64,000 nucleotides of DNA from Tupaia tana (GCA_026018925.1 JAKSZU010000004.1:39823233-39887232); one strand, 5' to 3'. Shown: positions 24,241 to 35,347, numbered from the stretch's first letter. Notes: generated by a model not told the origin, from the sequence alone. Numbers and translations: made by a program.

Positions 24241-24927
24241 AATATTCAATATCCTTTATTGGTAGGGAGATGTAAATCAAGACCACAATGAGATACCACA
24301 TAATTCCAGTCCAAATGGCTATGTTAAAAAAAATAATGATAAATATTGGCAAGGCTGTGGTGAAAAGGGAACACTCTTACATTGTTGGCGGGAATGTAAA
24401 TTACTACAGCCACTGTGGAGAACATCATTCACGATTGCTATGACATGGAATCAACCCAAATGTCCAAGAACAGATGAGTGGATTGGCAAAGTGTGGCACC
24501 TATGTGTTACGGAATATTACTCTGCCATAAAAGCAAGAAAGTGAATGAATATGAAAGATTTTAATGCTCAGTGAAGGAAGACAGACTATGAAAGAGAAGT
24601 ATTGTATGTCTCCACTCAGTATATATGTACATGGGAGAAACCGAAAGAGTAAATGGTACAAAAACATGGAGAGCAACTCTAGAAACTAGAGACAATGTGG
24701 GAGGAGGGAGGGCAGTTGTGGGTGTGTGGGAGGGGATCAAAGGGGGAAAAAAGGAAAAGGAAAACATTTAACAGACACGAAAGGAATATTGTGTGTTGAT
24801 GATGAGTATGGTAATATCTTTGACTAGGCTGATGTTCAGTATATTTATGCTGGAAAAATTCATTGTGTATACTTCAAAGATGTACCATTATTAAATGTAA
24901 TAAAACAAAACAAACAAAAATAAATAT

Positions 24928-25015
24928 ACAAATAAACACATGTATACATCCACATCTAGAATATTATTCAGCAAATATTAAAAAAGTAAATATTAAAAAA
25001 AGAAACAAGAGGTAT
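24928..25015 (+). mobile_element. L1M-like fragment
   Basis: ATCCACATCTAGAATATTATTCAGCAAATATTAAAAAAG resembles the L1 ORF2 C-terminal text that includes GGAATATTATTCAGCAATAAAAAAG. Confidence 0.45.
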
Positions 25016-25035
25016 GGACATTTAAAATAGTTATT

Positions 25036-25226
25036 TTTTTTAAAGAATTACTTTATTTAACTTCATTTATTTATTTATTTTTAATTTGACCAGAGAGGGA
25101 CAGAGTGAGAGAGTGAGAGAGAGAGAGGGAAAGTGAGAAAGCAAGCCACCAGGTCCAGGATGCAAATCACTGTCAACCATGTGGGAGTCCAGTGCCCCCA
25201 ATCAACACTCCACTTGCCGGCCCCAA
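25036..25226 (-). mobile_element. tRNA-SINE-B, antisense
   Basis: A TTTATTTATTTTTAATTTGACCAGAGAGG start is followed by the body, head RC and CTCCACTTGCCGGCCCC. The boundary with the next SINE is the poly-T at 25226-25240. Confidence 0.85.
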
Positions 25227-25461
25227 TTTTTTTTTAAGAGATTTTTCTATAGGGTACATGCACTCACCAGAGAGACAGAGAGAGACAGAAAGGAAGAAAT
25301 CACCTATCGGAGGAATGGCCATATCATAGTCCGTTCTCCATTCTCTTGGGATTTGGGGCACACACGCCCAATGTGAGTTTCAAGCTGCCAAGTACAGGTC
25401 ATGAATCACAGCCAGCCACGTGGGAGTTCAGTGCCTTAACCATTATGTCACCTGCTGACCC
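25227..25461 (-). mobile_element. tRNA-SINE-C, adjacent to SINE-B
   Basis: Poly-T and TTTTTCTATAGGGTACATGC lead to a head RC ending GTCACCTGCTGACCCC. TTAAAATAGTT at about 25021-25031 and 25463-25473 flanks both SINEs, so the B element probably landed in the T-tail of this one. Confidence 0.85.
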
Positions 25462-25734
25462 CGTTAAAATAGTTTCAGTAGTTACAGGTACCACATACCT
25501 ATTGCTATCATGTTTCAATGATCACATTGTATTGGCTTCAAGTTTTTGCTCTCATTTCTGAAATAAGGTGCTATGGAACTTCGTAAATAGCTACTCACTT
25601 TTCAGTCTCTGAAAGACAGAGTCAGACCTGTAGTATTTTTCATGTGTAAATAAAAATAATTCTGTTTGGTTCTGAAAATATTTTGCTATTATATGTCTAT
25701 TTAATCATTCAGTATTTACTAGTAGTAAAACATA

Positions 25735-25857
25735 GGCGTTAGGAACACAGAAAACAGACTGCCAAGGTGAAATCCCTACAGTTAATAGCAGTGTGAACTC
25801 AGGCAAATTAATTTGCCTATAGCAATTTCAGTTAGCACATTTCTGAATTGGGCATAA
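25735..25857 (+). mobile_element. MIR fragment
   Basis: GGCGTTAGGAACACAGAAAACAGACTG, AGCAGTGTGAACTCAGGCAAATTAATT and AGTTAGCACATTTCTGAATTGGGC follow the MIR layout. Confidence 0.65.
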
Positions 25858-25950
25858 AAATGATATTTTCATTTATTTACTTGTTTGTTTGCACATGCCC
25901 TCTGGAAAAAATAAAATAAACAAACAAGTAAATAAATGAAAATATCATTT
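25858..25950. repeat. Perfect 33-bp inverted repeat with SINE tail in the loop
   Basis: The arms 25858-25890 and 25918-25950 are exact reverse complements. The 27-nt loop (GCACATGCCCTCTGGAAAA...) matches the sense 3' end of this tRNA-SINE family, while the SINE just to the right is antisense. See findings. Confidence 0.95.
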
Positions 25951-26190
25951 ATTTATTTGTGCACTTGCCAGTGAGACAAAGAGACTGGGAAGCAAGGAGG
26001 AAAAGGAAAAAACATCCCAAGAGAGTAATAATATTACAATCCCTTCTCCATTTTTCCACCCTGTCAGAATTTGGGGCACACATGCACTCATGCCTTGCAC
26101 GATATTCTAGATGTCACAACTGCGATTCAAATCATGTTGGCCATGTGGGATTCAGCCCCTTCAAACATTAGGCATTGGGGTTAGCCCATT
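25945..26190 (-). mobile_element. tRNA-SINE-C
   Basis: GTGCACTTGCCAGTGAGACAAAG leads to a head RC ending CATTGGGGTTAGCCC. It is diverged. Confidence 0.75.
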
Positions 26191-27650
26191 ATAATAATCT
26201 CGTAGGGTTTTTTAGGAATAAATTAATTAAAATATGTAGCTAATAAAATGAAAACTGTATAAAGTCCTTTTTTTTCTTCCTCCTTTTCCTCTTCCTCCTC
26301 TCTCCCCTGTTCCTCTTCATGTTTCTCCTCCTCTCTAAGGCCTTCTATAAAGCCAGGAAAGTAGACGTTTGTTCTTTAAGGCTAAACATTTTATTTCATG
26401 AAGTCATGAATTCTCTTCCAAGGAGTTACCCTGACAAGCTTCTGTACACCTGTCAATTAATTCAGCCACAATCTATTTCGGAAGTAGACACTGGGATTTG
26501 ATCATGATGTGAGAAGAAGTAGGAGATGGTCCAACAGACTGGACTGTCAAGATTACTGTGTGTTATTTTTCAAAGAAAGAAAAGTACTTTTGTCCATTAA
26601 TGACAAGGAATTCCTGATTCTATTCTTATTTCTACTTCCACAATACTTTGAATTCATCGTAACTACATTCAAGGTAGCAAAACTGCTTCTGAGTTGCTCT
26701 AATTAAACCCGTTAGAGACAATAATCAACTCAGGTCCATCCAAAAGACAGGCAGAGAGCCGGAGAGGTTTATCCACTTTATTGGGCAGAGACTGGTTTAC
26801 AATTTTTCAGAAAGGTGACACTAAACCAGCTCTGGAATAAGTAGTCATCTCTGCCTGCTGGTGCAGTGTTAATATTTTGATGTTACTCCATGATTTTGAG
26901 ATGTCACTTTCCTCCCTCATTTTGAGTGTCATCAAAGTCAAAACCACTTCTACATTTGTGATGATTCAGTGAATATTTCTCTTTCCAATTTGAATCACAA
27001 AAATCTCTTTGCACCTAAAAATGATGACTGATTGTGCACTTTAAACCATGGAACGGCTATGACATGAAAATCCAAATATACTGTCATCCTTTTATACCTT
27101 AAAATATTTAATCCTGATTATGTCAAGCTCCCAGACATCTACTTGCTGAGTGAGGAGCTTTAAAGTTTTAAAACCATTGGAGTATACAAGCATTAATGTC
27201 AGTTCTCAAATTTCAGATTTCACTATCTTAGTCATTCTAGGGGTGTTTAACCATACCGTAAGTGGCCAAATAACTACTTAGTTAGGTTTATGATGACTTT
27301 TATTAAAGTAGATTGATAACAGAATATTTTATTGTAAGATTTTAAAAAATTCTATACCATGTAGTTTGGGATATAATATCTATTCAGTGTGTGTTTGGAC
27401 ATCAATATTGAATGAGTTGGTGAGTTGAATTTCTTAATACTAATGATGCAAGCCTCTAGAAAGAGATAATATAGTGACACATTTCATTTTAAGTGCTGAT
27501 ACAAAATACAACAGATTTTTCATATTTATACACAACCACATATAGCACATTATCCTAACACATAGAATACAATGTACTGTAACACAGTACTGTAATACAA
27601 CGTATGGTAACACATTCTGTATTTGCCTATGAAACAAGAATCATTCTATT
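26191..27650. other. Unassigned, mostly AT-rich sequence
   Basis: A polypyrimidine stretch sits at 26268-26337. The rest has no repeat signature and no conserved protein motif. Short frames at 26319-26706 lack start context and domain evidence. Confidence 0.4.
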
Positions 27651-27664
27651 AGCTTCTTTATTTC

Positions 27665-27927
27665 TCTTTTTTTTAAGAGGTTTTTGTTATAGGGCGTGTG
27701 TGCTCGCCAGAAGACAGAGAGAGACAGAGAGACAGAGAGACAGAAAGCGAGAAATCACCCCCCAGGGGGGATGGCCACACCGCAATCCCTTCTCCTCCAT
27801 TCTCCTCTCGGGATCTTGGGCATGCACGCACATGTGCCCGGCGTGAGTTTAAGCCACCGGGTCCGGGACTGGAACCCCAGTCAACTATGTGGGAGTCCAG
27901 CGACATAGCCATTACGCTGTTGGTCCC
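27665..27927 (-). mobile_element. tRNA-SINE-A
   Basis: A complete antisense copy. The exact TSD AGCTTCTTTATTTC lies at 27651-27664 and 27928-27941. Confidence 0.95.
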
Positions 27928-27941
27928 AGCTTCTTTATTTC

Positions 27942-28495
27942 AATTGTCTACCCTAGAGCATTAATGTTTCAGAAATATTTGATAAACAGCTTTTGAATAA
28001 ACAAATGAATCAATAAGTGTAAGGAATTTTACACTGTTCACGTGTTTAATAAATTAACTGTCTGATAATGAAATGTACGTCAATGTTCTCAGCATATGAA
28101 TAAATCTACATAATGATCTAGTGTACATATTTGTATTATACTTTATTATGAATAATTGAATCACAGTTAAGTTCATATAGTGGCTAACATCCATCAATAA
28201 TCAGCTGCCCCCAAATCTAAGTCTCTTATACTTTTAAAGTAATGTTTTATTTGAAAATTTTCATTCTCTTCAGACCACTTAAACCATCTGAGTTATCCTT
28301 GTTGAATCCATCTGAGGGAAGGCATGTTTATATTGACTTTCTTTTTCTCATTTTTGGAATTATTTCCCAACCTTATTATCCTTTTTATTTGTATGATTTG
28401 AATTTTACATATTCATATGTTCATGATTATAATTCATTTCAGCCTATTATAAATATAAAATTAACATTTCTTCAATTTTTAAACTTGAAAAATAT
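27942..28495. other. Unassigned AT-rich sequence
   Basis: No family recognised. Confidence 0.35.
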
Positions 28496-28497
28496 TG

Positions 28498-28728
28498 GTG
28501 GTGCAATCTTACAGTGTGTTGGACTGCCATGCTGAAGGCTACCATGCTGGAGGCTGAATGGCTGACAACAGGTTCGAATGTCCCCGGACTGCCCTAAATA
28601 CACTCTAGATACGCACATGGATGCCCCAGATCCTGACTAACTGGGTGGCCGGGGAAAGAGAATCACACTCTGTCAAGAGTTTTCTCTCACACATGTGAAC
28701 ACACATGATTTCTACTATTAAAAAGTAT
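28498..28728 (+). mobile_element. Diverged tRNA-like SINE, family uncertain
   Basis: GTGTGTTGGACTGCCATGCTG and GGTTCGAATGTCC act as possible A and B box regions. A C-type body follows with CCAGATCCTGACTAACTGG and CACATGTGAACACACATG. It may be a further subfamily. Confidence 0.55.
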
Positions 28729-28950
28729 TTTCAAGGTCATTCTAAAGTAAAATAATGCAGTTCCTTTAATTTCATAATTTCTTATTTACATTTAATTGTT
28801 GCACATTTTTGTTGGGTAAGATATAGTTCTTCAGAGCATGCATGCAGTGTCTGAGAGTCAAGGATATTACCATACTCTTCACCTTAAACAGCAAACTTTA
28901 CATTATATTGTGCATCTTTTAATTTTCATTCTACTAATTTATACACACAA

Positions 28951-28986
<36 letters not shown>
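28951..28986. repeat. (TG)n microsatellite
   Basis: About 18 TG units followed by TATATATG. Confidence 0.95.
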
Positions 28987-28994
<8 letters not shown>

Positions 28995-29377
28995 GTAGCA
29001 ATGCTGTTTTTTCACTCTGTTGTGACATACATTTCATAGCCTATTTACTGTATACATATGTATTCAAGTGTCTGTTAATTATTTTTTCCTGAGCCACTTC
29101 CCTTAACTCCCCCTCACCTTGGCCCATGCAGTCTCTGGTCTCTATGATTGTCCTTTCTACTTTTAAGCCTTTGAGTCAATTTCTGCCATAGAGTGCAGAC
29201 ATTCTGTATGTTAAGCACGGACATAAAATGTTTGTCTTTCATCGTCTGGCTTATTTAACTTGGCATTTTATCTTCCAGATTCATCCACTCTGTTTCGAAT
29301 GAAGGGATCGTATTTTTCTTTTTGGCTGATTAGTATTCCAGTGTTTATAGAGTCACATTTTTATATTTTCCTTTTCA

Positions 29378-29630
29378 ATTGCTAGGGAGTACACACACTC
29401 ACCATTGAGAGACAGAGAAAGAGAGACCGAGAGGGAAAAAAATAAAAAACCATGAGGCTTGGCAATGATGCAATCCCCTTTCCACTATGTCTCTGTCCTT
29501 TGGGAATTTGGGCATGCATACACACATGCCTGGTATGTTTTTCAAGCTGCTAGGGCCAAGATTTGGACTGCAGTTGACCATGCAGGGTCTGACTCCATCG
29601 ACCACAGGCTATTAGGCAGTCCATGCCATT
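29378..29630 (-). mobile_element. tRNA-SINE-C in L1
   Basis: TGCTAGGGAGTACACACACTCACC leads to the body and a decayed head near CAGGCTATTAGGCAGTCC. It interrupts the L1 between the 3'UTR-proximal text and GGCTCTTAGGCCGATTCC. Confidence 0.75.
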
Positions 29631-29886
29631 AATTCATTCATCAGTTATAGGGCTCTTAGGCCGATTCCATGTCTTAGGAATTGTGAATAATACTGCAGTA
29701 AAAATGTTTCTCTAACAGAGTGATTTCTTGTCCTTTGGGTAAATTTTCAAGAGTGGGATTACTGAGTCATATGGCAATTCTATTTGTGGGTTTTCCAGGA
29801 CACTCCATATTGTTTTCCACATTGACTGTACTAGTTTATATTCCCAACAGCAGTGCCTGAGGGTTCCCTTCTCCACAACCTCCTTG

Positions 29887-29917
<31 letters not shown>

Positions 29918-30560
29918 GATCACTGCCATTCTGACTGGGGTTAGGTAATATCTCACTGTGGTTTTTGATTTGTATTTTCCTATTAGAGATGTTAAGCATT
30001 TTTTCATATGCTTTTGAGCCATTCCTAAGTCTTTCTTTGAGAGTTATCTGTTTCCATCAATTACCTGTTTTTCAATGTGTTACTTTTTTTTTTTTTCAGA
30101 TGAGCTGCTTGAGTAGCCTGTATTATTCTGGTTATCAATCCTTTATCTGAAATATAGTCTAAAATATTTTCTCTCATTCTGTGGCTAGTTCTTTTTTTTT
30201 TTTTTTTGATTGTTTACTTTGCTGCACAGAGGTCTTCAGTTCAATGTGACCCCCTTGTCCAGTTTTTATGTTGTTGTTCATGCTTTAGGGGTCTTGTTTA
30301 AGGAATCTTTGCCTATTCTCATGTCTTCAAGTGTTCCTCATGTGTTTTCACAAGTAATTTTAAAATTTGAAGTTTTAGATTTAAATCTTTAATCCATTTT
30401 GAGTTGACTTTTATAAATGGTGAAAAATGATGATGCAGTTTCATTTTTCTGCAGGTAAATATCTAGTCTTCCCAGCCATCATTTATTGCAAAAACATTAT
30501 TTCTTCACTGGAAGGTCTGTACCTTTTGTCAAAAATCAGTTGGATAAATGTTTTTCGGTT

Positions 30561-30640
30561 TATTACTCTTTGTTTTCCTCTGTCTTTCTCTCTATCTCTC
30601 CCTCTCATTAAATAAATAAACTTTAAAAAAGAAAAGAAAA
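30561..30640 (+). mobile_element. tRNA-SINE-B tail fragment
   Basis: TCTGTCTTTCTCTCTATCTCTCCCTCTC with ATTAAATAAATAAAC is a truncated SINE 3' half lacking the head. Confidence 0.6.
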
Positions 30641-30804
30641 AAATATATAGTCTGATCATTCAGACAAAAACATTTCTATTTTTCTATTGAACCTGATCAA
30701 ATAGGTTTTTTCCTGGTGCTAAACAGAGTTCTTCAGATGCATCTTCTGTGAAAAATCTTGTTTCACCAAGCTTAAAATTACTTCTGAGAAGAAAATCACA
30801 GGGT

Positions 30805-31132
30805 TGAGCATCCCTAATCTGAAAATACAAAATCCAAAGTGCTCCAAAATCTTAACCTTTTTGAGTGCCTACATGCCACAGTGGAAAAATTCCACACCTG
30901 ACCTCTTGTGACAGTCAAACTGCTGAAAATCAAGAATATTGCTCAAAATTATCTTAGGCTTATATATATAGTAAGTACATGTGAAACATATACATATTTT
31001 GTGCTTAGAACTTGGATGTCATCTTCAATAGATCTCATTACGTATATGTAAATATTCTAACATTTAAAAGAATACAAAATCTAAAACATTTCTGGCCTCA
31101 GGTATTTAAAATAAGGGATAGCCAACCTGTAG
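30805..31132 (+). mobile_element. Tc1/mariner-type DNA transposon remnant (MER8/Kanga-like)
   Basis: It starts GGGTTGAGCATCCCTAATCTG and ends AAGGGATAGCCAACCTGTAG, which are imperfect terminal inverted repeats. Internal ATTCCACACCTGACCTCTTGTGAC is characteristic. It is non-autonomous, with no transposase. The exact subfamily name needs a library check. Confidence 0.75.
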
Positions 31133-31280
31133 CTGCTGTGGACCATTGTGGATGTTAGTGTAAATAATCAATGAGATGATAATACTTCCAAGAATTTCAG
31201 ATAAAGGATAGTTAGCCTGTAGCTACTCTGCACTCCTATGGATCTTAGTTTAAATAGCCAAAGAGATGAGAGTGCTCCAT
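31098..31280 (+). repeat. Diverged ~90-bp tandem duplication of the transposon end
   Basis: 31111-31190 and 31201-31280 align at a 90-bp offset (ATAAGGGATAGCCAACCTGTAGCT with ATAAAGGATAGTTAGCCTGTAGCT, then shared GATGTTAGTGTAAATAATCAA-like text). The unit spans the 3' terminal repeat plus flank. Confidence 0.8.
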
Positions 31281-31454
31281 TTTCTGCTACTACTTGAGAA
31301 CCTGATTTTCTAATAATCTTCAGTCTCTTGAATAGTCTGTTTTCCTTATCTGCCAGTCACTTCCCATAAATTAAATGGAACACCATACACTTTGGAGCTA
31401 TACAGCTGACATCATCGATATAGCGTAATTGAAAGAATTAAAATAATAACACTA

Positions 31455-31625
31455 TTGTGCACAGATTCTCTCTTACTTAATCTTCGAGGTAGCTAGCTTA
31501 TTGTTCCCATGTTAGAGATGAAGAAATAGATGTTTAAAGATGTTATATAACACACAATGAGTAGATGGCAAACCGTAGATTCGAACCCAAACCCACAGAC
31601 TTCAGAATCTTTGCTCATAATCATG
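31455..31625 (-). mobile_element. MIR, antisense
   Basis: ACTTAATCTTCGAGGTAGC, CCCATGTTAGAGATGAAGAAATAG, ACACACAATGAGTAGATGGC and GATTCGAACCCAAACCCAC are reverse-complement MIR. Confidence 0.8.
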
Positions 31626-31639
31626 ACTATCTGATCTTC

Positions 31640-31770
31640 TGCCACATTCAGGTAATAATCACTGTCTCACAGAGTTTCTGTGAAAGTTAATATAAAGAAC
31701 ATTTCATAGTGGCTGGAACATTATGTACAATTAACAAATAATTGCATTGTTGATATTGATGATGATGTTA
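31640..31770 (+). mobile_element. MIR 3' half, sense
   Basis: GGTAATAATCACTGTCTCACAGAG, TTTCTGTGAAAGTTAATA and GTGGCTGGAACATTATG match the MIR 3' part. It lies head-on beside an antisense MIR. Confidence 0.7.
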
Positions 31771-31802
31771 CTATTGTCATTCCAATGAAAATATATCTTC
31801 TT

Positions 31803-31957
31803 GTGACCAGTAAGTGATGTGGGAGTTGAGGCACTGGATTCTCACGTGGCCAACCATGGTTAGAGTCCAGACCTGGACGCTTGCTTTCTCACTCTCCCTT
31901 TCTCTGGTCAAATTAAAAACAATAATAGTGAATAAAATTATATAAATAATTATTTTT
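31803..31957 (+). mobile_element. tRNA-SINE-B
   Basis: CCAGTAAGTGATGTGGGAG, GGTTAGAGTCC and TCTGGTCAAATTAAAAACAATAA. The TSD is AAAATATATCTTCTT at 31788-31802 and AAAATGTATCTTCTT at 31958-31972. Confidence 0.9.
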
Positions 31958-32171
31958 AAAATGTATCTTCTTACACATGTGAAATATTTAATATACCCAT
32001 GTAATGTATTTATTACAAATGATAATCAACAGATACCTACTACCCCTTACAGGAAATAAGACATAACCCTTGCCTTTAAAAAAACTGTGCCATCATTTCC
32101 TTCCTCTCGCCACCCTGCCAGGAGCTATCTCCCTCTGAATTGTTGACCAATAAGTTTTTTAATAGTGATAA

Positions 32172-32415
32172 TGTTTTAAAAATTTGCTATAAAAGTCAGG
32201 TGCTCACTGAGACAGAGAAAGAAGGAGACATGAGAAAGCACCCCATAGGGGAAATGGTTATGCTGCAATTCCTTCTCCTCTATCCTCCTCTTGAGATTTA
32301 GATACACATGCACATGCATCAGTATGTATTTTAAGCCTCCAGGTCTGGAACTTGAACCATGAAGTTAGTTACGTGGGATCCAGCCACCTTAACCATCATG
32401 CCACCTGGCTAGCCA
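32172..32415 (-). mobile_element. tRNA-SINE-C
   Basis: TTTGCTATAAAAGTCAGGTGCTC leads to a head RC ending GCCACCTGGCTAGCC. ACCAATAA lies on both sides. Confidence 0.8.
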
Positions 32416-32419
32416 AAAC

Positions 32420-32635
32420 CAATAATTTTAATTTTTTTATTTAAAAATATGTTGTCATTTATTTAGGATCTAAGTTTTTGTCCCTTTTCAGTGATCTAGT
32501 CCATAATACTACTAGATGCAAAAGGCTTTATTTCCTTTCTTCCTCTAATTTCTGGCATGGTGTCCTACCCTATTACCTGTTTCTCCTCGACATACCTTGT
32601 TGATCCAGACTTGGTCCCTATGTATGCTGGATCAT
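32420..32635. other. Unassigned sequence
   Basis: No signature seen. Confidence 0.3.
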
Positions 32636-32637
32636 CA

Positions 32638-32918
32638 GAGCTAGTGGGGAAGCATGAGAACCCAGAATCCTAGCCCAGCCCAAGTGGAGCAGGCTGTAGG
32701 CCACTGCTATACTAGGTGGGACCCACATGGAAGAGGAGGGTTCAGATTCTGGGTCAGCTGAACATGTGCCAGGCATGTGAATGTGACCATGATTCTGGGT
32801 GTGTAGAAGGCTTGGAAGTGGAGGGCAGATTGCAGTGTTATGAAATACTGTCTAGGATGCTCATTTCTTACTCTCACTCTCCCACAAAATAAACAAAATA
32901 AGTAACTTTAAAAGAAAA
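32638..32918 (+). mobile_element. Diverged tRNA-like SINE, family uncertain
   Basis: AGGTGGGACCCACATGGAAGA is shared exactly in part with the composite element at 35465-35482. A SINE-like ACTCTCACTCTCCCACAAAATAAACAAAATAAG tail follows. Confidence 0.5.
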
Positions 32919-32921
32919 AGC

Positions 32922-33011
32922 TGGGCCAGTAGTAACTTAGTGGTTAAGGGAACTGGATCCCACATGACCAGCTAAGGTTCAAATCCTGGTCTCATTGGCT
33001 TGGAAACGTAC

Positions 33012-33049
<38 letters not shown>

Positions 33050-33158
33050 CTCAAATTTTTTAAAGGAGAAATGAAGAAGGGATTGTGGCATGATCACGCC
33101 CCACTGGATGGTGCTTTCTCCCTCTCCCTCTCTCTCTTTATCTTTTGTCAAACAGGAT
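32922..33158 (+). mobile_element. tRNA-SINE-C with internal (TG)n
   Basis: GCTGGGCCAGTAGTAACTTAGTGG and GGTTCAAATCCTGG are followed by (TG)n at 33013-33046 and CCCCACTGGATGGTGC. It abuts the preceding SINE's A-tail. Confidence 0.8.
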
Positions 33159-33159
33159 A

Positions 33160-33550
33160 TCCATCTAGGCATGAAGAACCAGAATGGAAGACCTCCTGAT
33201 GTTACCTGACAGTGTGGCATTGTCAAAGTTTCACAGATGCTCCTAGGGAGTGGTGATGTTTATGGTCAGGTACATGAGACTACAGATCAGAAAATCTGTT
33301 CTGTGAGGAACAGGTTCAAATCATGCACTGGGATTTTCTGAACTGATCTTGTTTCCAAAGTAAGGCACTCACAGGAACCTGGCTGAGTACACAAATAACC
33401 CCTGCCAAGGCAGGTTTCCGTCCCTGCAGACTGTCGAGCACAGTAGTCAATCTTAGGCCTCTAGTTCAGCTGTGATCCACTGGACACTGCAGAGCAAATA
33501 GAATTCATTGCAGATCCCACCTGCCAGTGGGAATATGGCTCCTGTGACAC
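33160..33550. other. Unassigned, possibly very old SINE debris
   Basis: CAGGTTCAAATC at 33310 could be a B-box remnant, but there is no clear element. Confidence 0.3.
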
Positions 33551-33554
33551 TCAA

Positions 33555-33800
33555 GATTTTTATTATTATTATTGTTATTATTGTTCATAATAGAGAGTGT
33601 GTGTGCACACACACATCACAGAGAAAGAGAGAGAGAAGCACTCTCAACACGGTGTGGGCATACTGTGATCCTCCTTCCCCAGCTTTCCAGTTCAGCAGGA
33701 TATCGGGCAAGGTGTGCGTGCCCAGGAGGTTTCAGGTCAACCAGGCTGGTGACTGATAGGGCCATGTGTCTTCCAGCACTACACTAGGCCCTAGGGTAGG
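33555..33800 (-). mobile_element. Old tRNA-SINE, antisense
   Basis: AATAGAGAGTGTGTGTGCACACAC, the AGAGAAAGAGAGAGAGAAGC body, and a GCACTACACTAGGCCC-like head RC. Poor match to A/B/C. Confidence 0.5.
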
Positions 33801-33804
33801 CCAA

Positions 33805-34450
33805 ATTGTTTGCCCTAGATTTTTTTCCCCAGCAATTGCCTGCTATGTACTAAGCTTGAAATTTGAATGTTTCCAGCTGGCGAAGAAAACAATGAATATC
33901 CCACGTTCATGTCTTCAGTTCCTATTTCTCTCAATCCTCCGTCTACATGGTTTTTAGTCATATCACAGTAGCGAACCTTCCCATCGGTCTTACTTCTTCA
34001 GTTCATTCTCCTTAAGTTCTTTCAAGTAGCTGAGAATGCTAACCACTATTTCTAAATCGTTTTTTTCTTTTGTTCCTTAAAATGTAAATCTGGTTCTTCT
34101 GTTATCACTCTGGATCTTACTTCTTTGTCTCATTTGCTGGTGGCCATTCCACTTCCATTTTCCTAAACATAATTGTTAACCAGTCTGCCTTCAGATGTCT
34201 CTCCTCTTCATTTCTACACCCACGTCCTTGACCGTCTAACCCATTGCTATAGTTGCAAACTATGATCTCACGCTTTTTTGCTGTTGTTCTTCATTTCTTC
34301 TGTGTCATAGGTAGCCCTCCATGAATATCCCACATGCATTACATCACAATATATTTGTAGCTGATTCCCTTATCTTCCCTCCCAGAAGTTGTTCTTTCTC
34401 ATGTCTTCCCTGTCATTATTAAAGGCATCTCTGTTATCTCCATTAACCAA
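33805..34450. other. Unassigned pyrimidine-rich sequence
   Basis: CTTC/CTCC-rich text is reminiscent of antisense old L1 3'UTR, but I cannot align it convincingly. Confidence 0.3.
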
Positions 34451-34455
34451 CTAGT

Positions 34456-34660
34456 GTAGTGGTTCTCAACGGGAGAGATACTCTTCTAAGGGTTTTTTAT
34501 TTATTTATTTATTTAACAACTATGAGACTTTGAATTGCGTTTGTCATAACTCTGAGGGTTTCTAGTACCACTTAGTGTGAAGAGGGTAAGGTGACACACA
34601 TCCTGCAGATCAGGTTGCCCATGAACCAAAGAATTGTTCCACATTTTGAATGAATTTTAA
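34456..34660 (+). mobile_element. MER5A-like hAT DNA transposon
   Basis: TAGTGGTTCTCAACGGGAG, TTGTCATAACTCTGAGGG, TCTAGTACCACTTAGTG, ACACATCCTGCAGATCAGG and CAAAGAATTGTTCC follow MER5A in order. A TTTA run lies inside. Confidence 0.75.
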
Positions 34661-35050
34661 ATAGCTCACTAGACATTCATAGGTGTAGTTTTTAAATTCC
34701 CTCAGCCTAGAATCTAGCTCTGTTTTACATTAAACATGAAGAATTTTTGGCAAAGTTTTAATATATATTGAATTTCCAGAAATTCACGCACTATGTAAAT
34801 TGTCCTTTTTTCTCAAATGTTGCCAAGAGTTTTTTCACTATTACAGAAAATTATATGACTGTTGGCAACACAGCTCATGGTGTTTGAGTCACCAATACAC
34901 CACCACTCCTGCAGTCTGCTTTTGTAACTATTGCAATTATAGCAACTACTGCTTGGACACAAACACCTGAAGAATCGCTTCTTCATTTATTTATTCATTA
35001 TGTAACTACTTCCTTATACCATCCCACAGTAGCTATGCTGAAGATTATAC
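34661..35050. other. Unassigned sequence
   Basis: No family recognised. Confidence 0.3.
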
Positions 35051-35066
35051 TGCAGTAAATATTATT

Positions 35067-35347
35067 ATTATTATTACTATTATTTTTTAGAGAGGTTTTT
35101 TGCTATAGGTCATGTGCATTTGCCAGAGAGACAGAGAGAGACAGAGAGATAGAAAGTGAGAAATCACCCCCCCCCAGGGGGGGGATGGCCACGCTGCAAT
35201 CCCTTCTCCTCCATTCTCCTCTCGAGATCTTGGGCACACATGCACACGCGCCCTGCGTGAGTTTAAGCCACTGGGTCCGGGACTCGAATTGCGGTTTACT
35301 ACATGGGAAGCCAGCGACATAACCATTACGCTAACTGCTGGTCCCTC
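35067..35347 (-). mobile_element. tRNA-SINE-A
   Basis: Complete antisense copy with an expanded C10/G8 palindrome at 35166-35184. The TSD CAGTAAATATTATT lies at 35053-35066 and 35348-35361, exact. Confidence 0.95.

Larger units (their letters stand above)
20290..24925 (+). mobile_element. L1 LINE, ORF2 to 3'UTR, sense, multiply interrupted
   Basis: The left part encodes endonuclease-region text (ISDKIDF, APKTGEPK at 20417-20600). The reverse transcriptase region includes the LFADDM motif near 22255-22275, so the metal-binding pair is locally intact, but stops and frameshifts are frequent. The C-terminal text continues through insertions to a 3'UTR ending TGTACCATTATTAAATGTAATAAAA. Not functional. 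Confidence 0.9.
28760..30560 (-). mobile_element. L1 LINE, antisense, 3'UTR to mid-ORF2
   Basis: AATTGTTGCACATTTTTGTTGGG and CCCCCTCACCTTGGCCCATG are L1 3'UTR in reverse. ORF2 follows: GCTGATTAGTATTCCAG (29326), GTGAATAATACTGCAGT (29683), CATTCTGACTGGGGTTAGG (29927) and TTTTCTGCAGGTAAATATC (30446). It ends near 30560. One SINE and poly-T runs interrupt it. Confidence 0.85.

Noticed and set aside
26319-26706. Two small frames that might be exons
   Set aside because: No splice-site pattern, start context or known motif that I could support.
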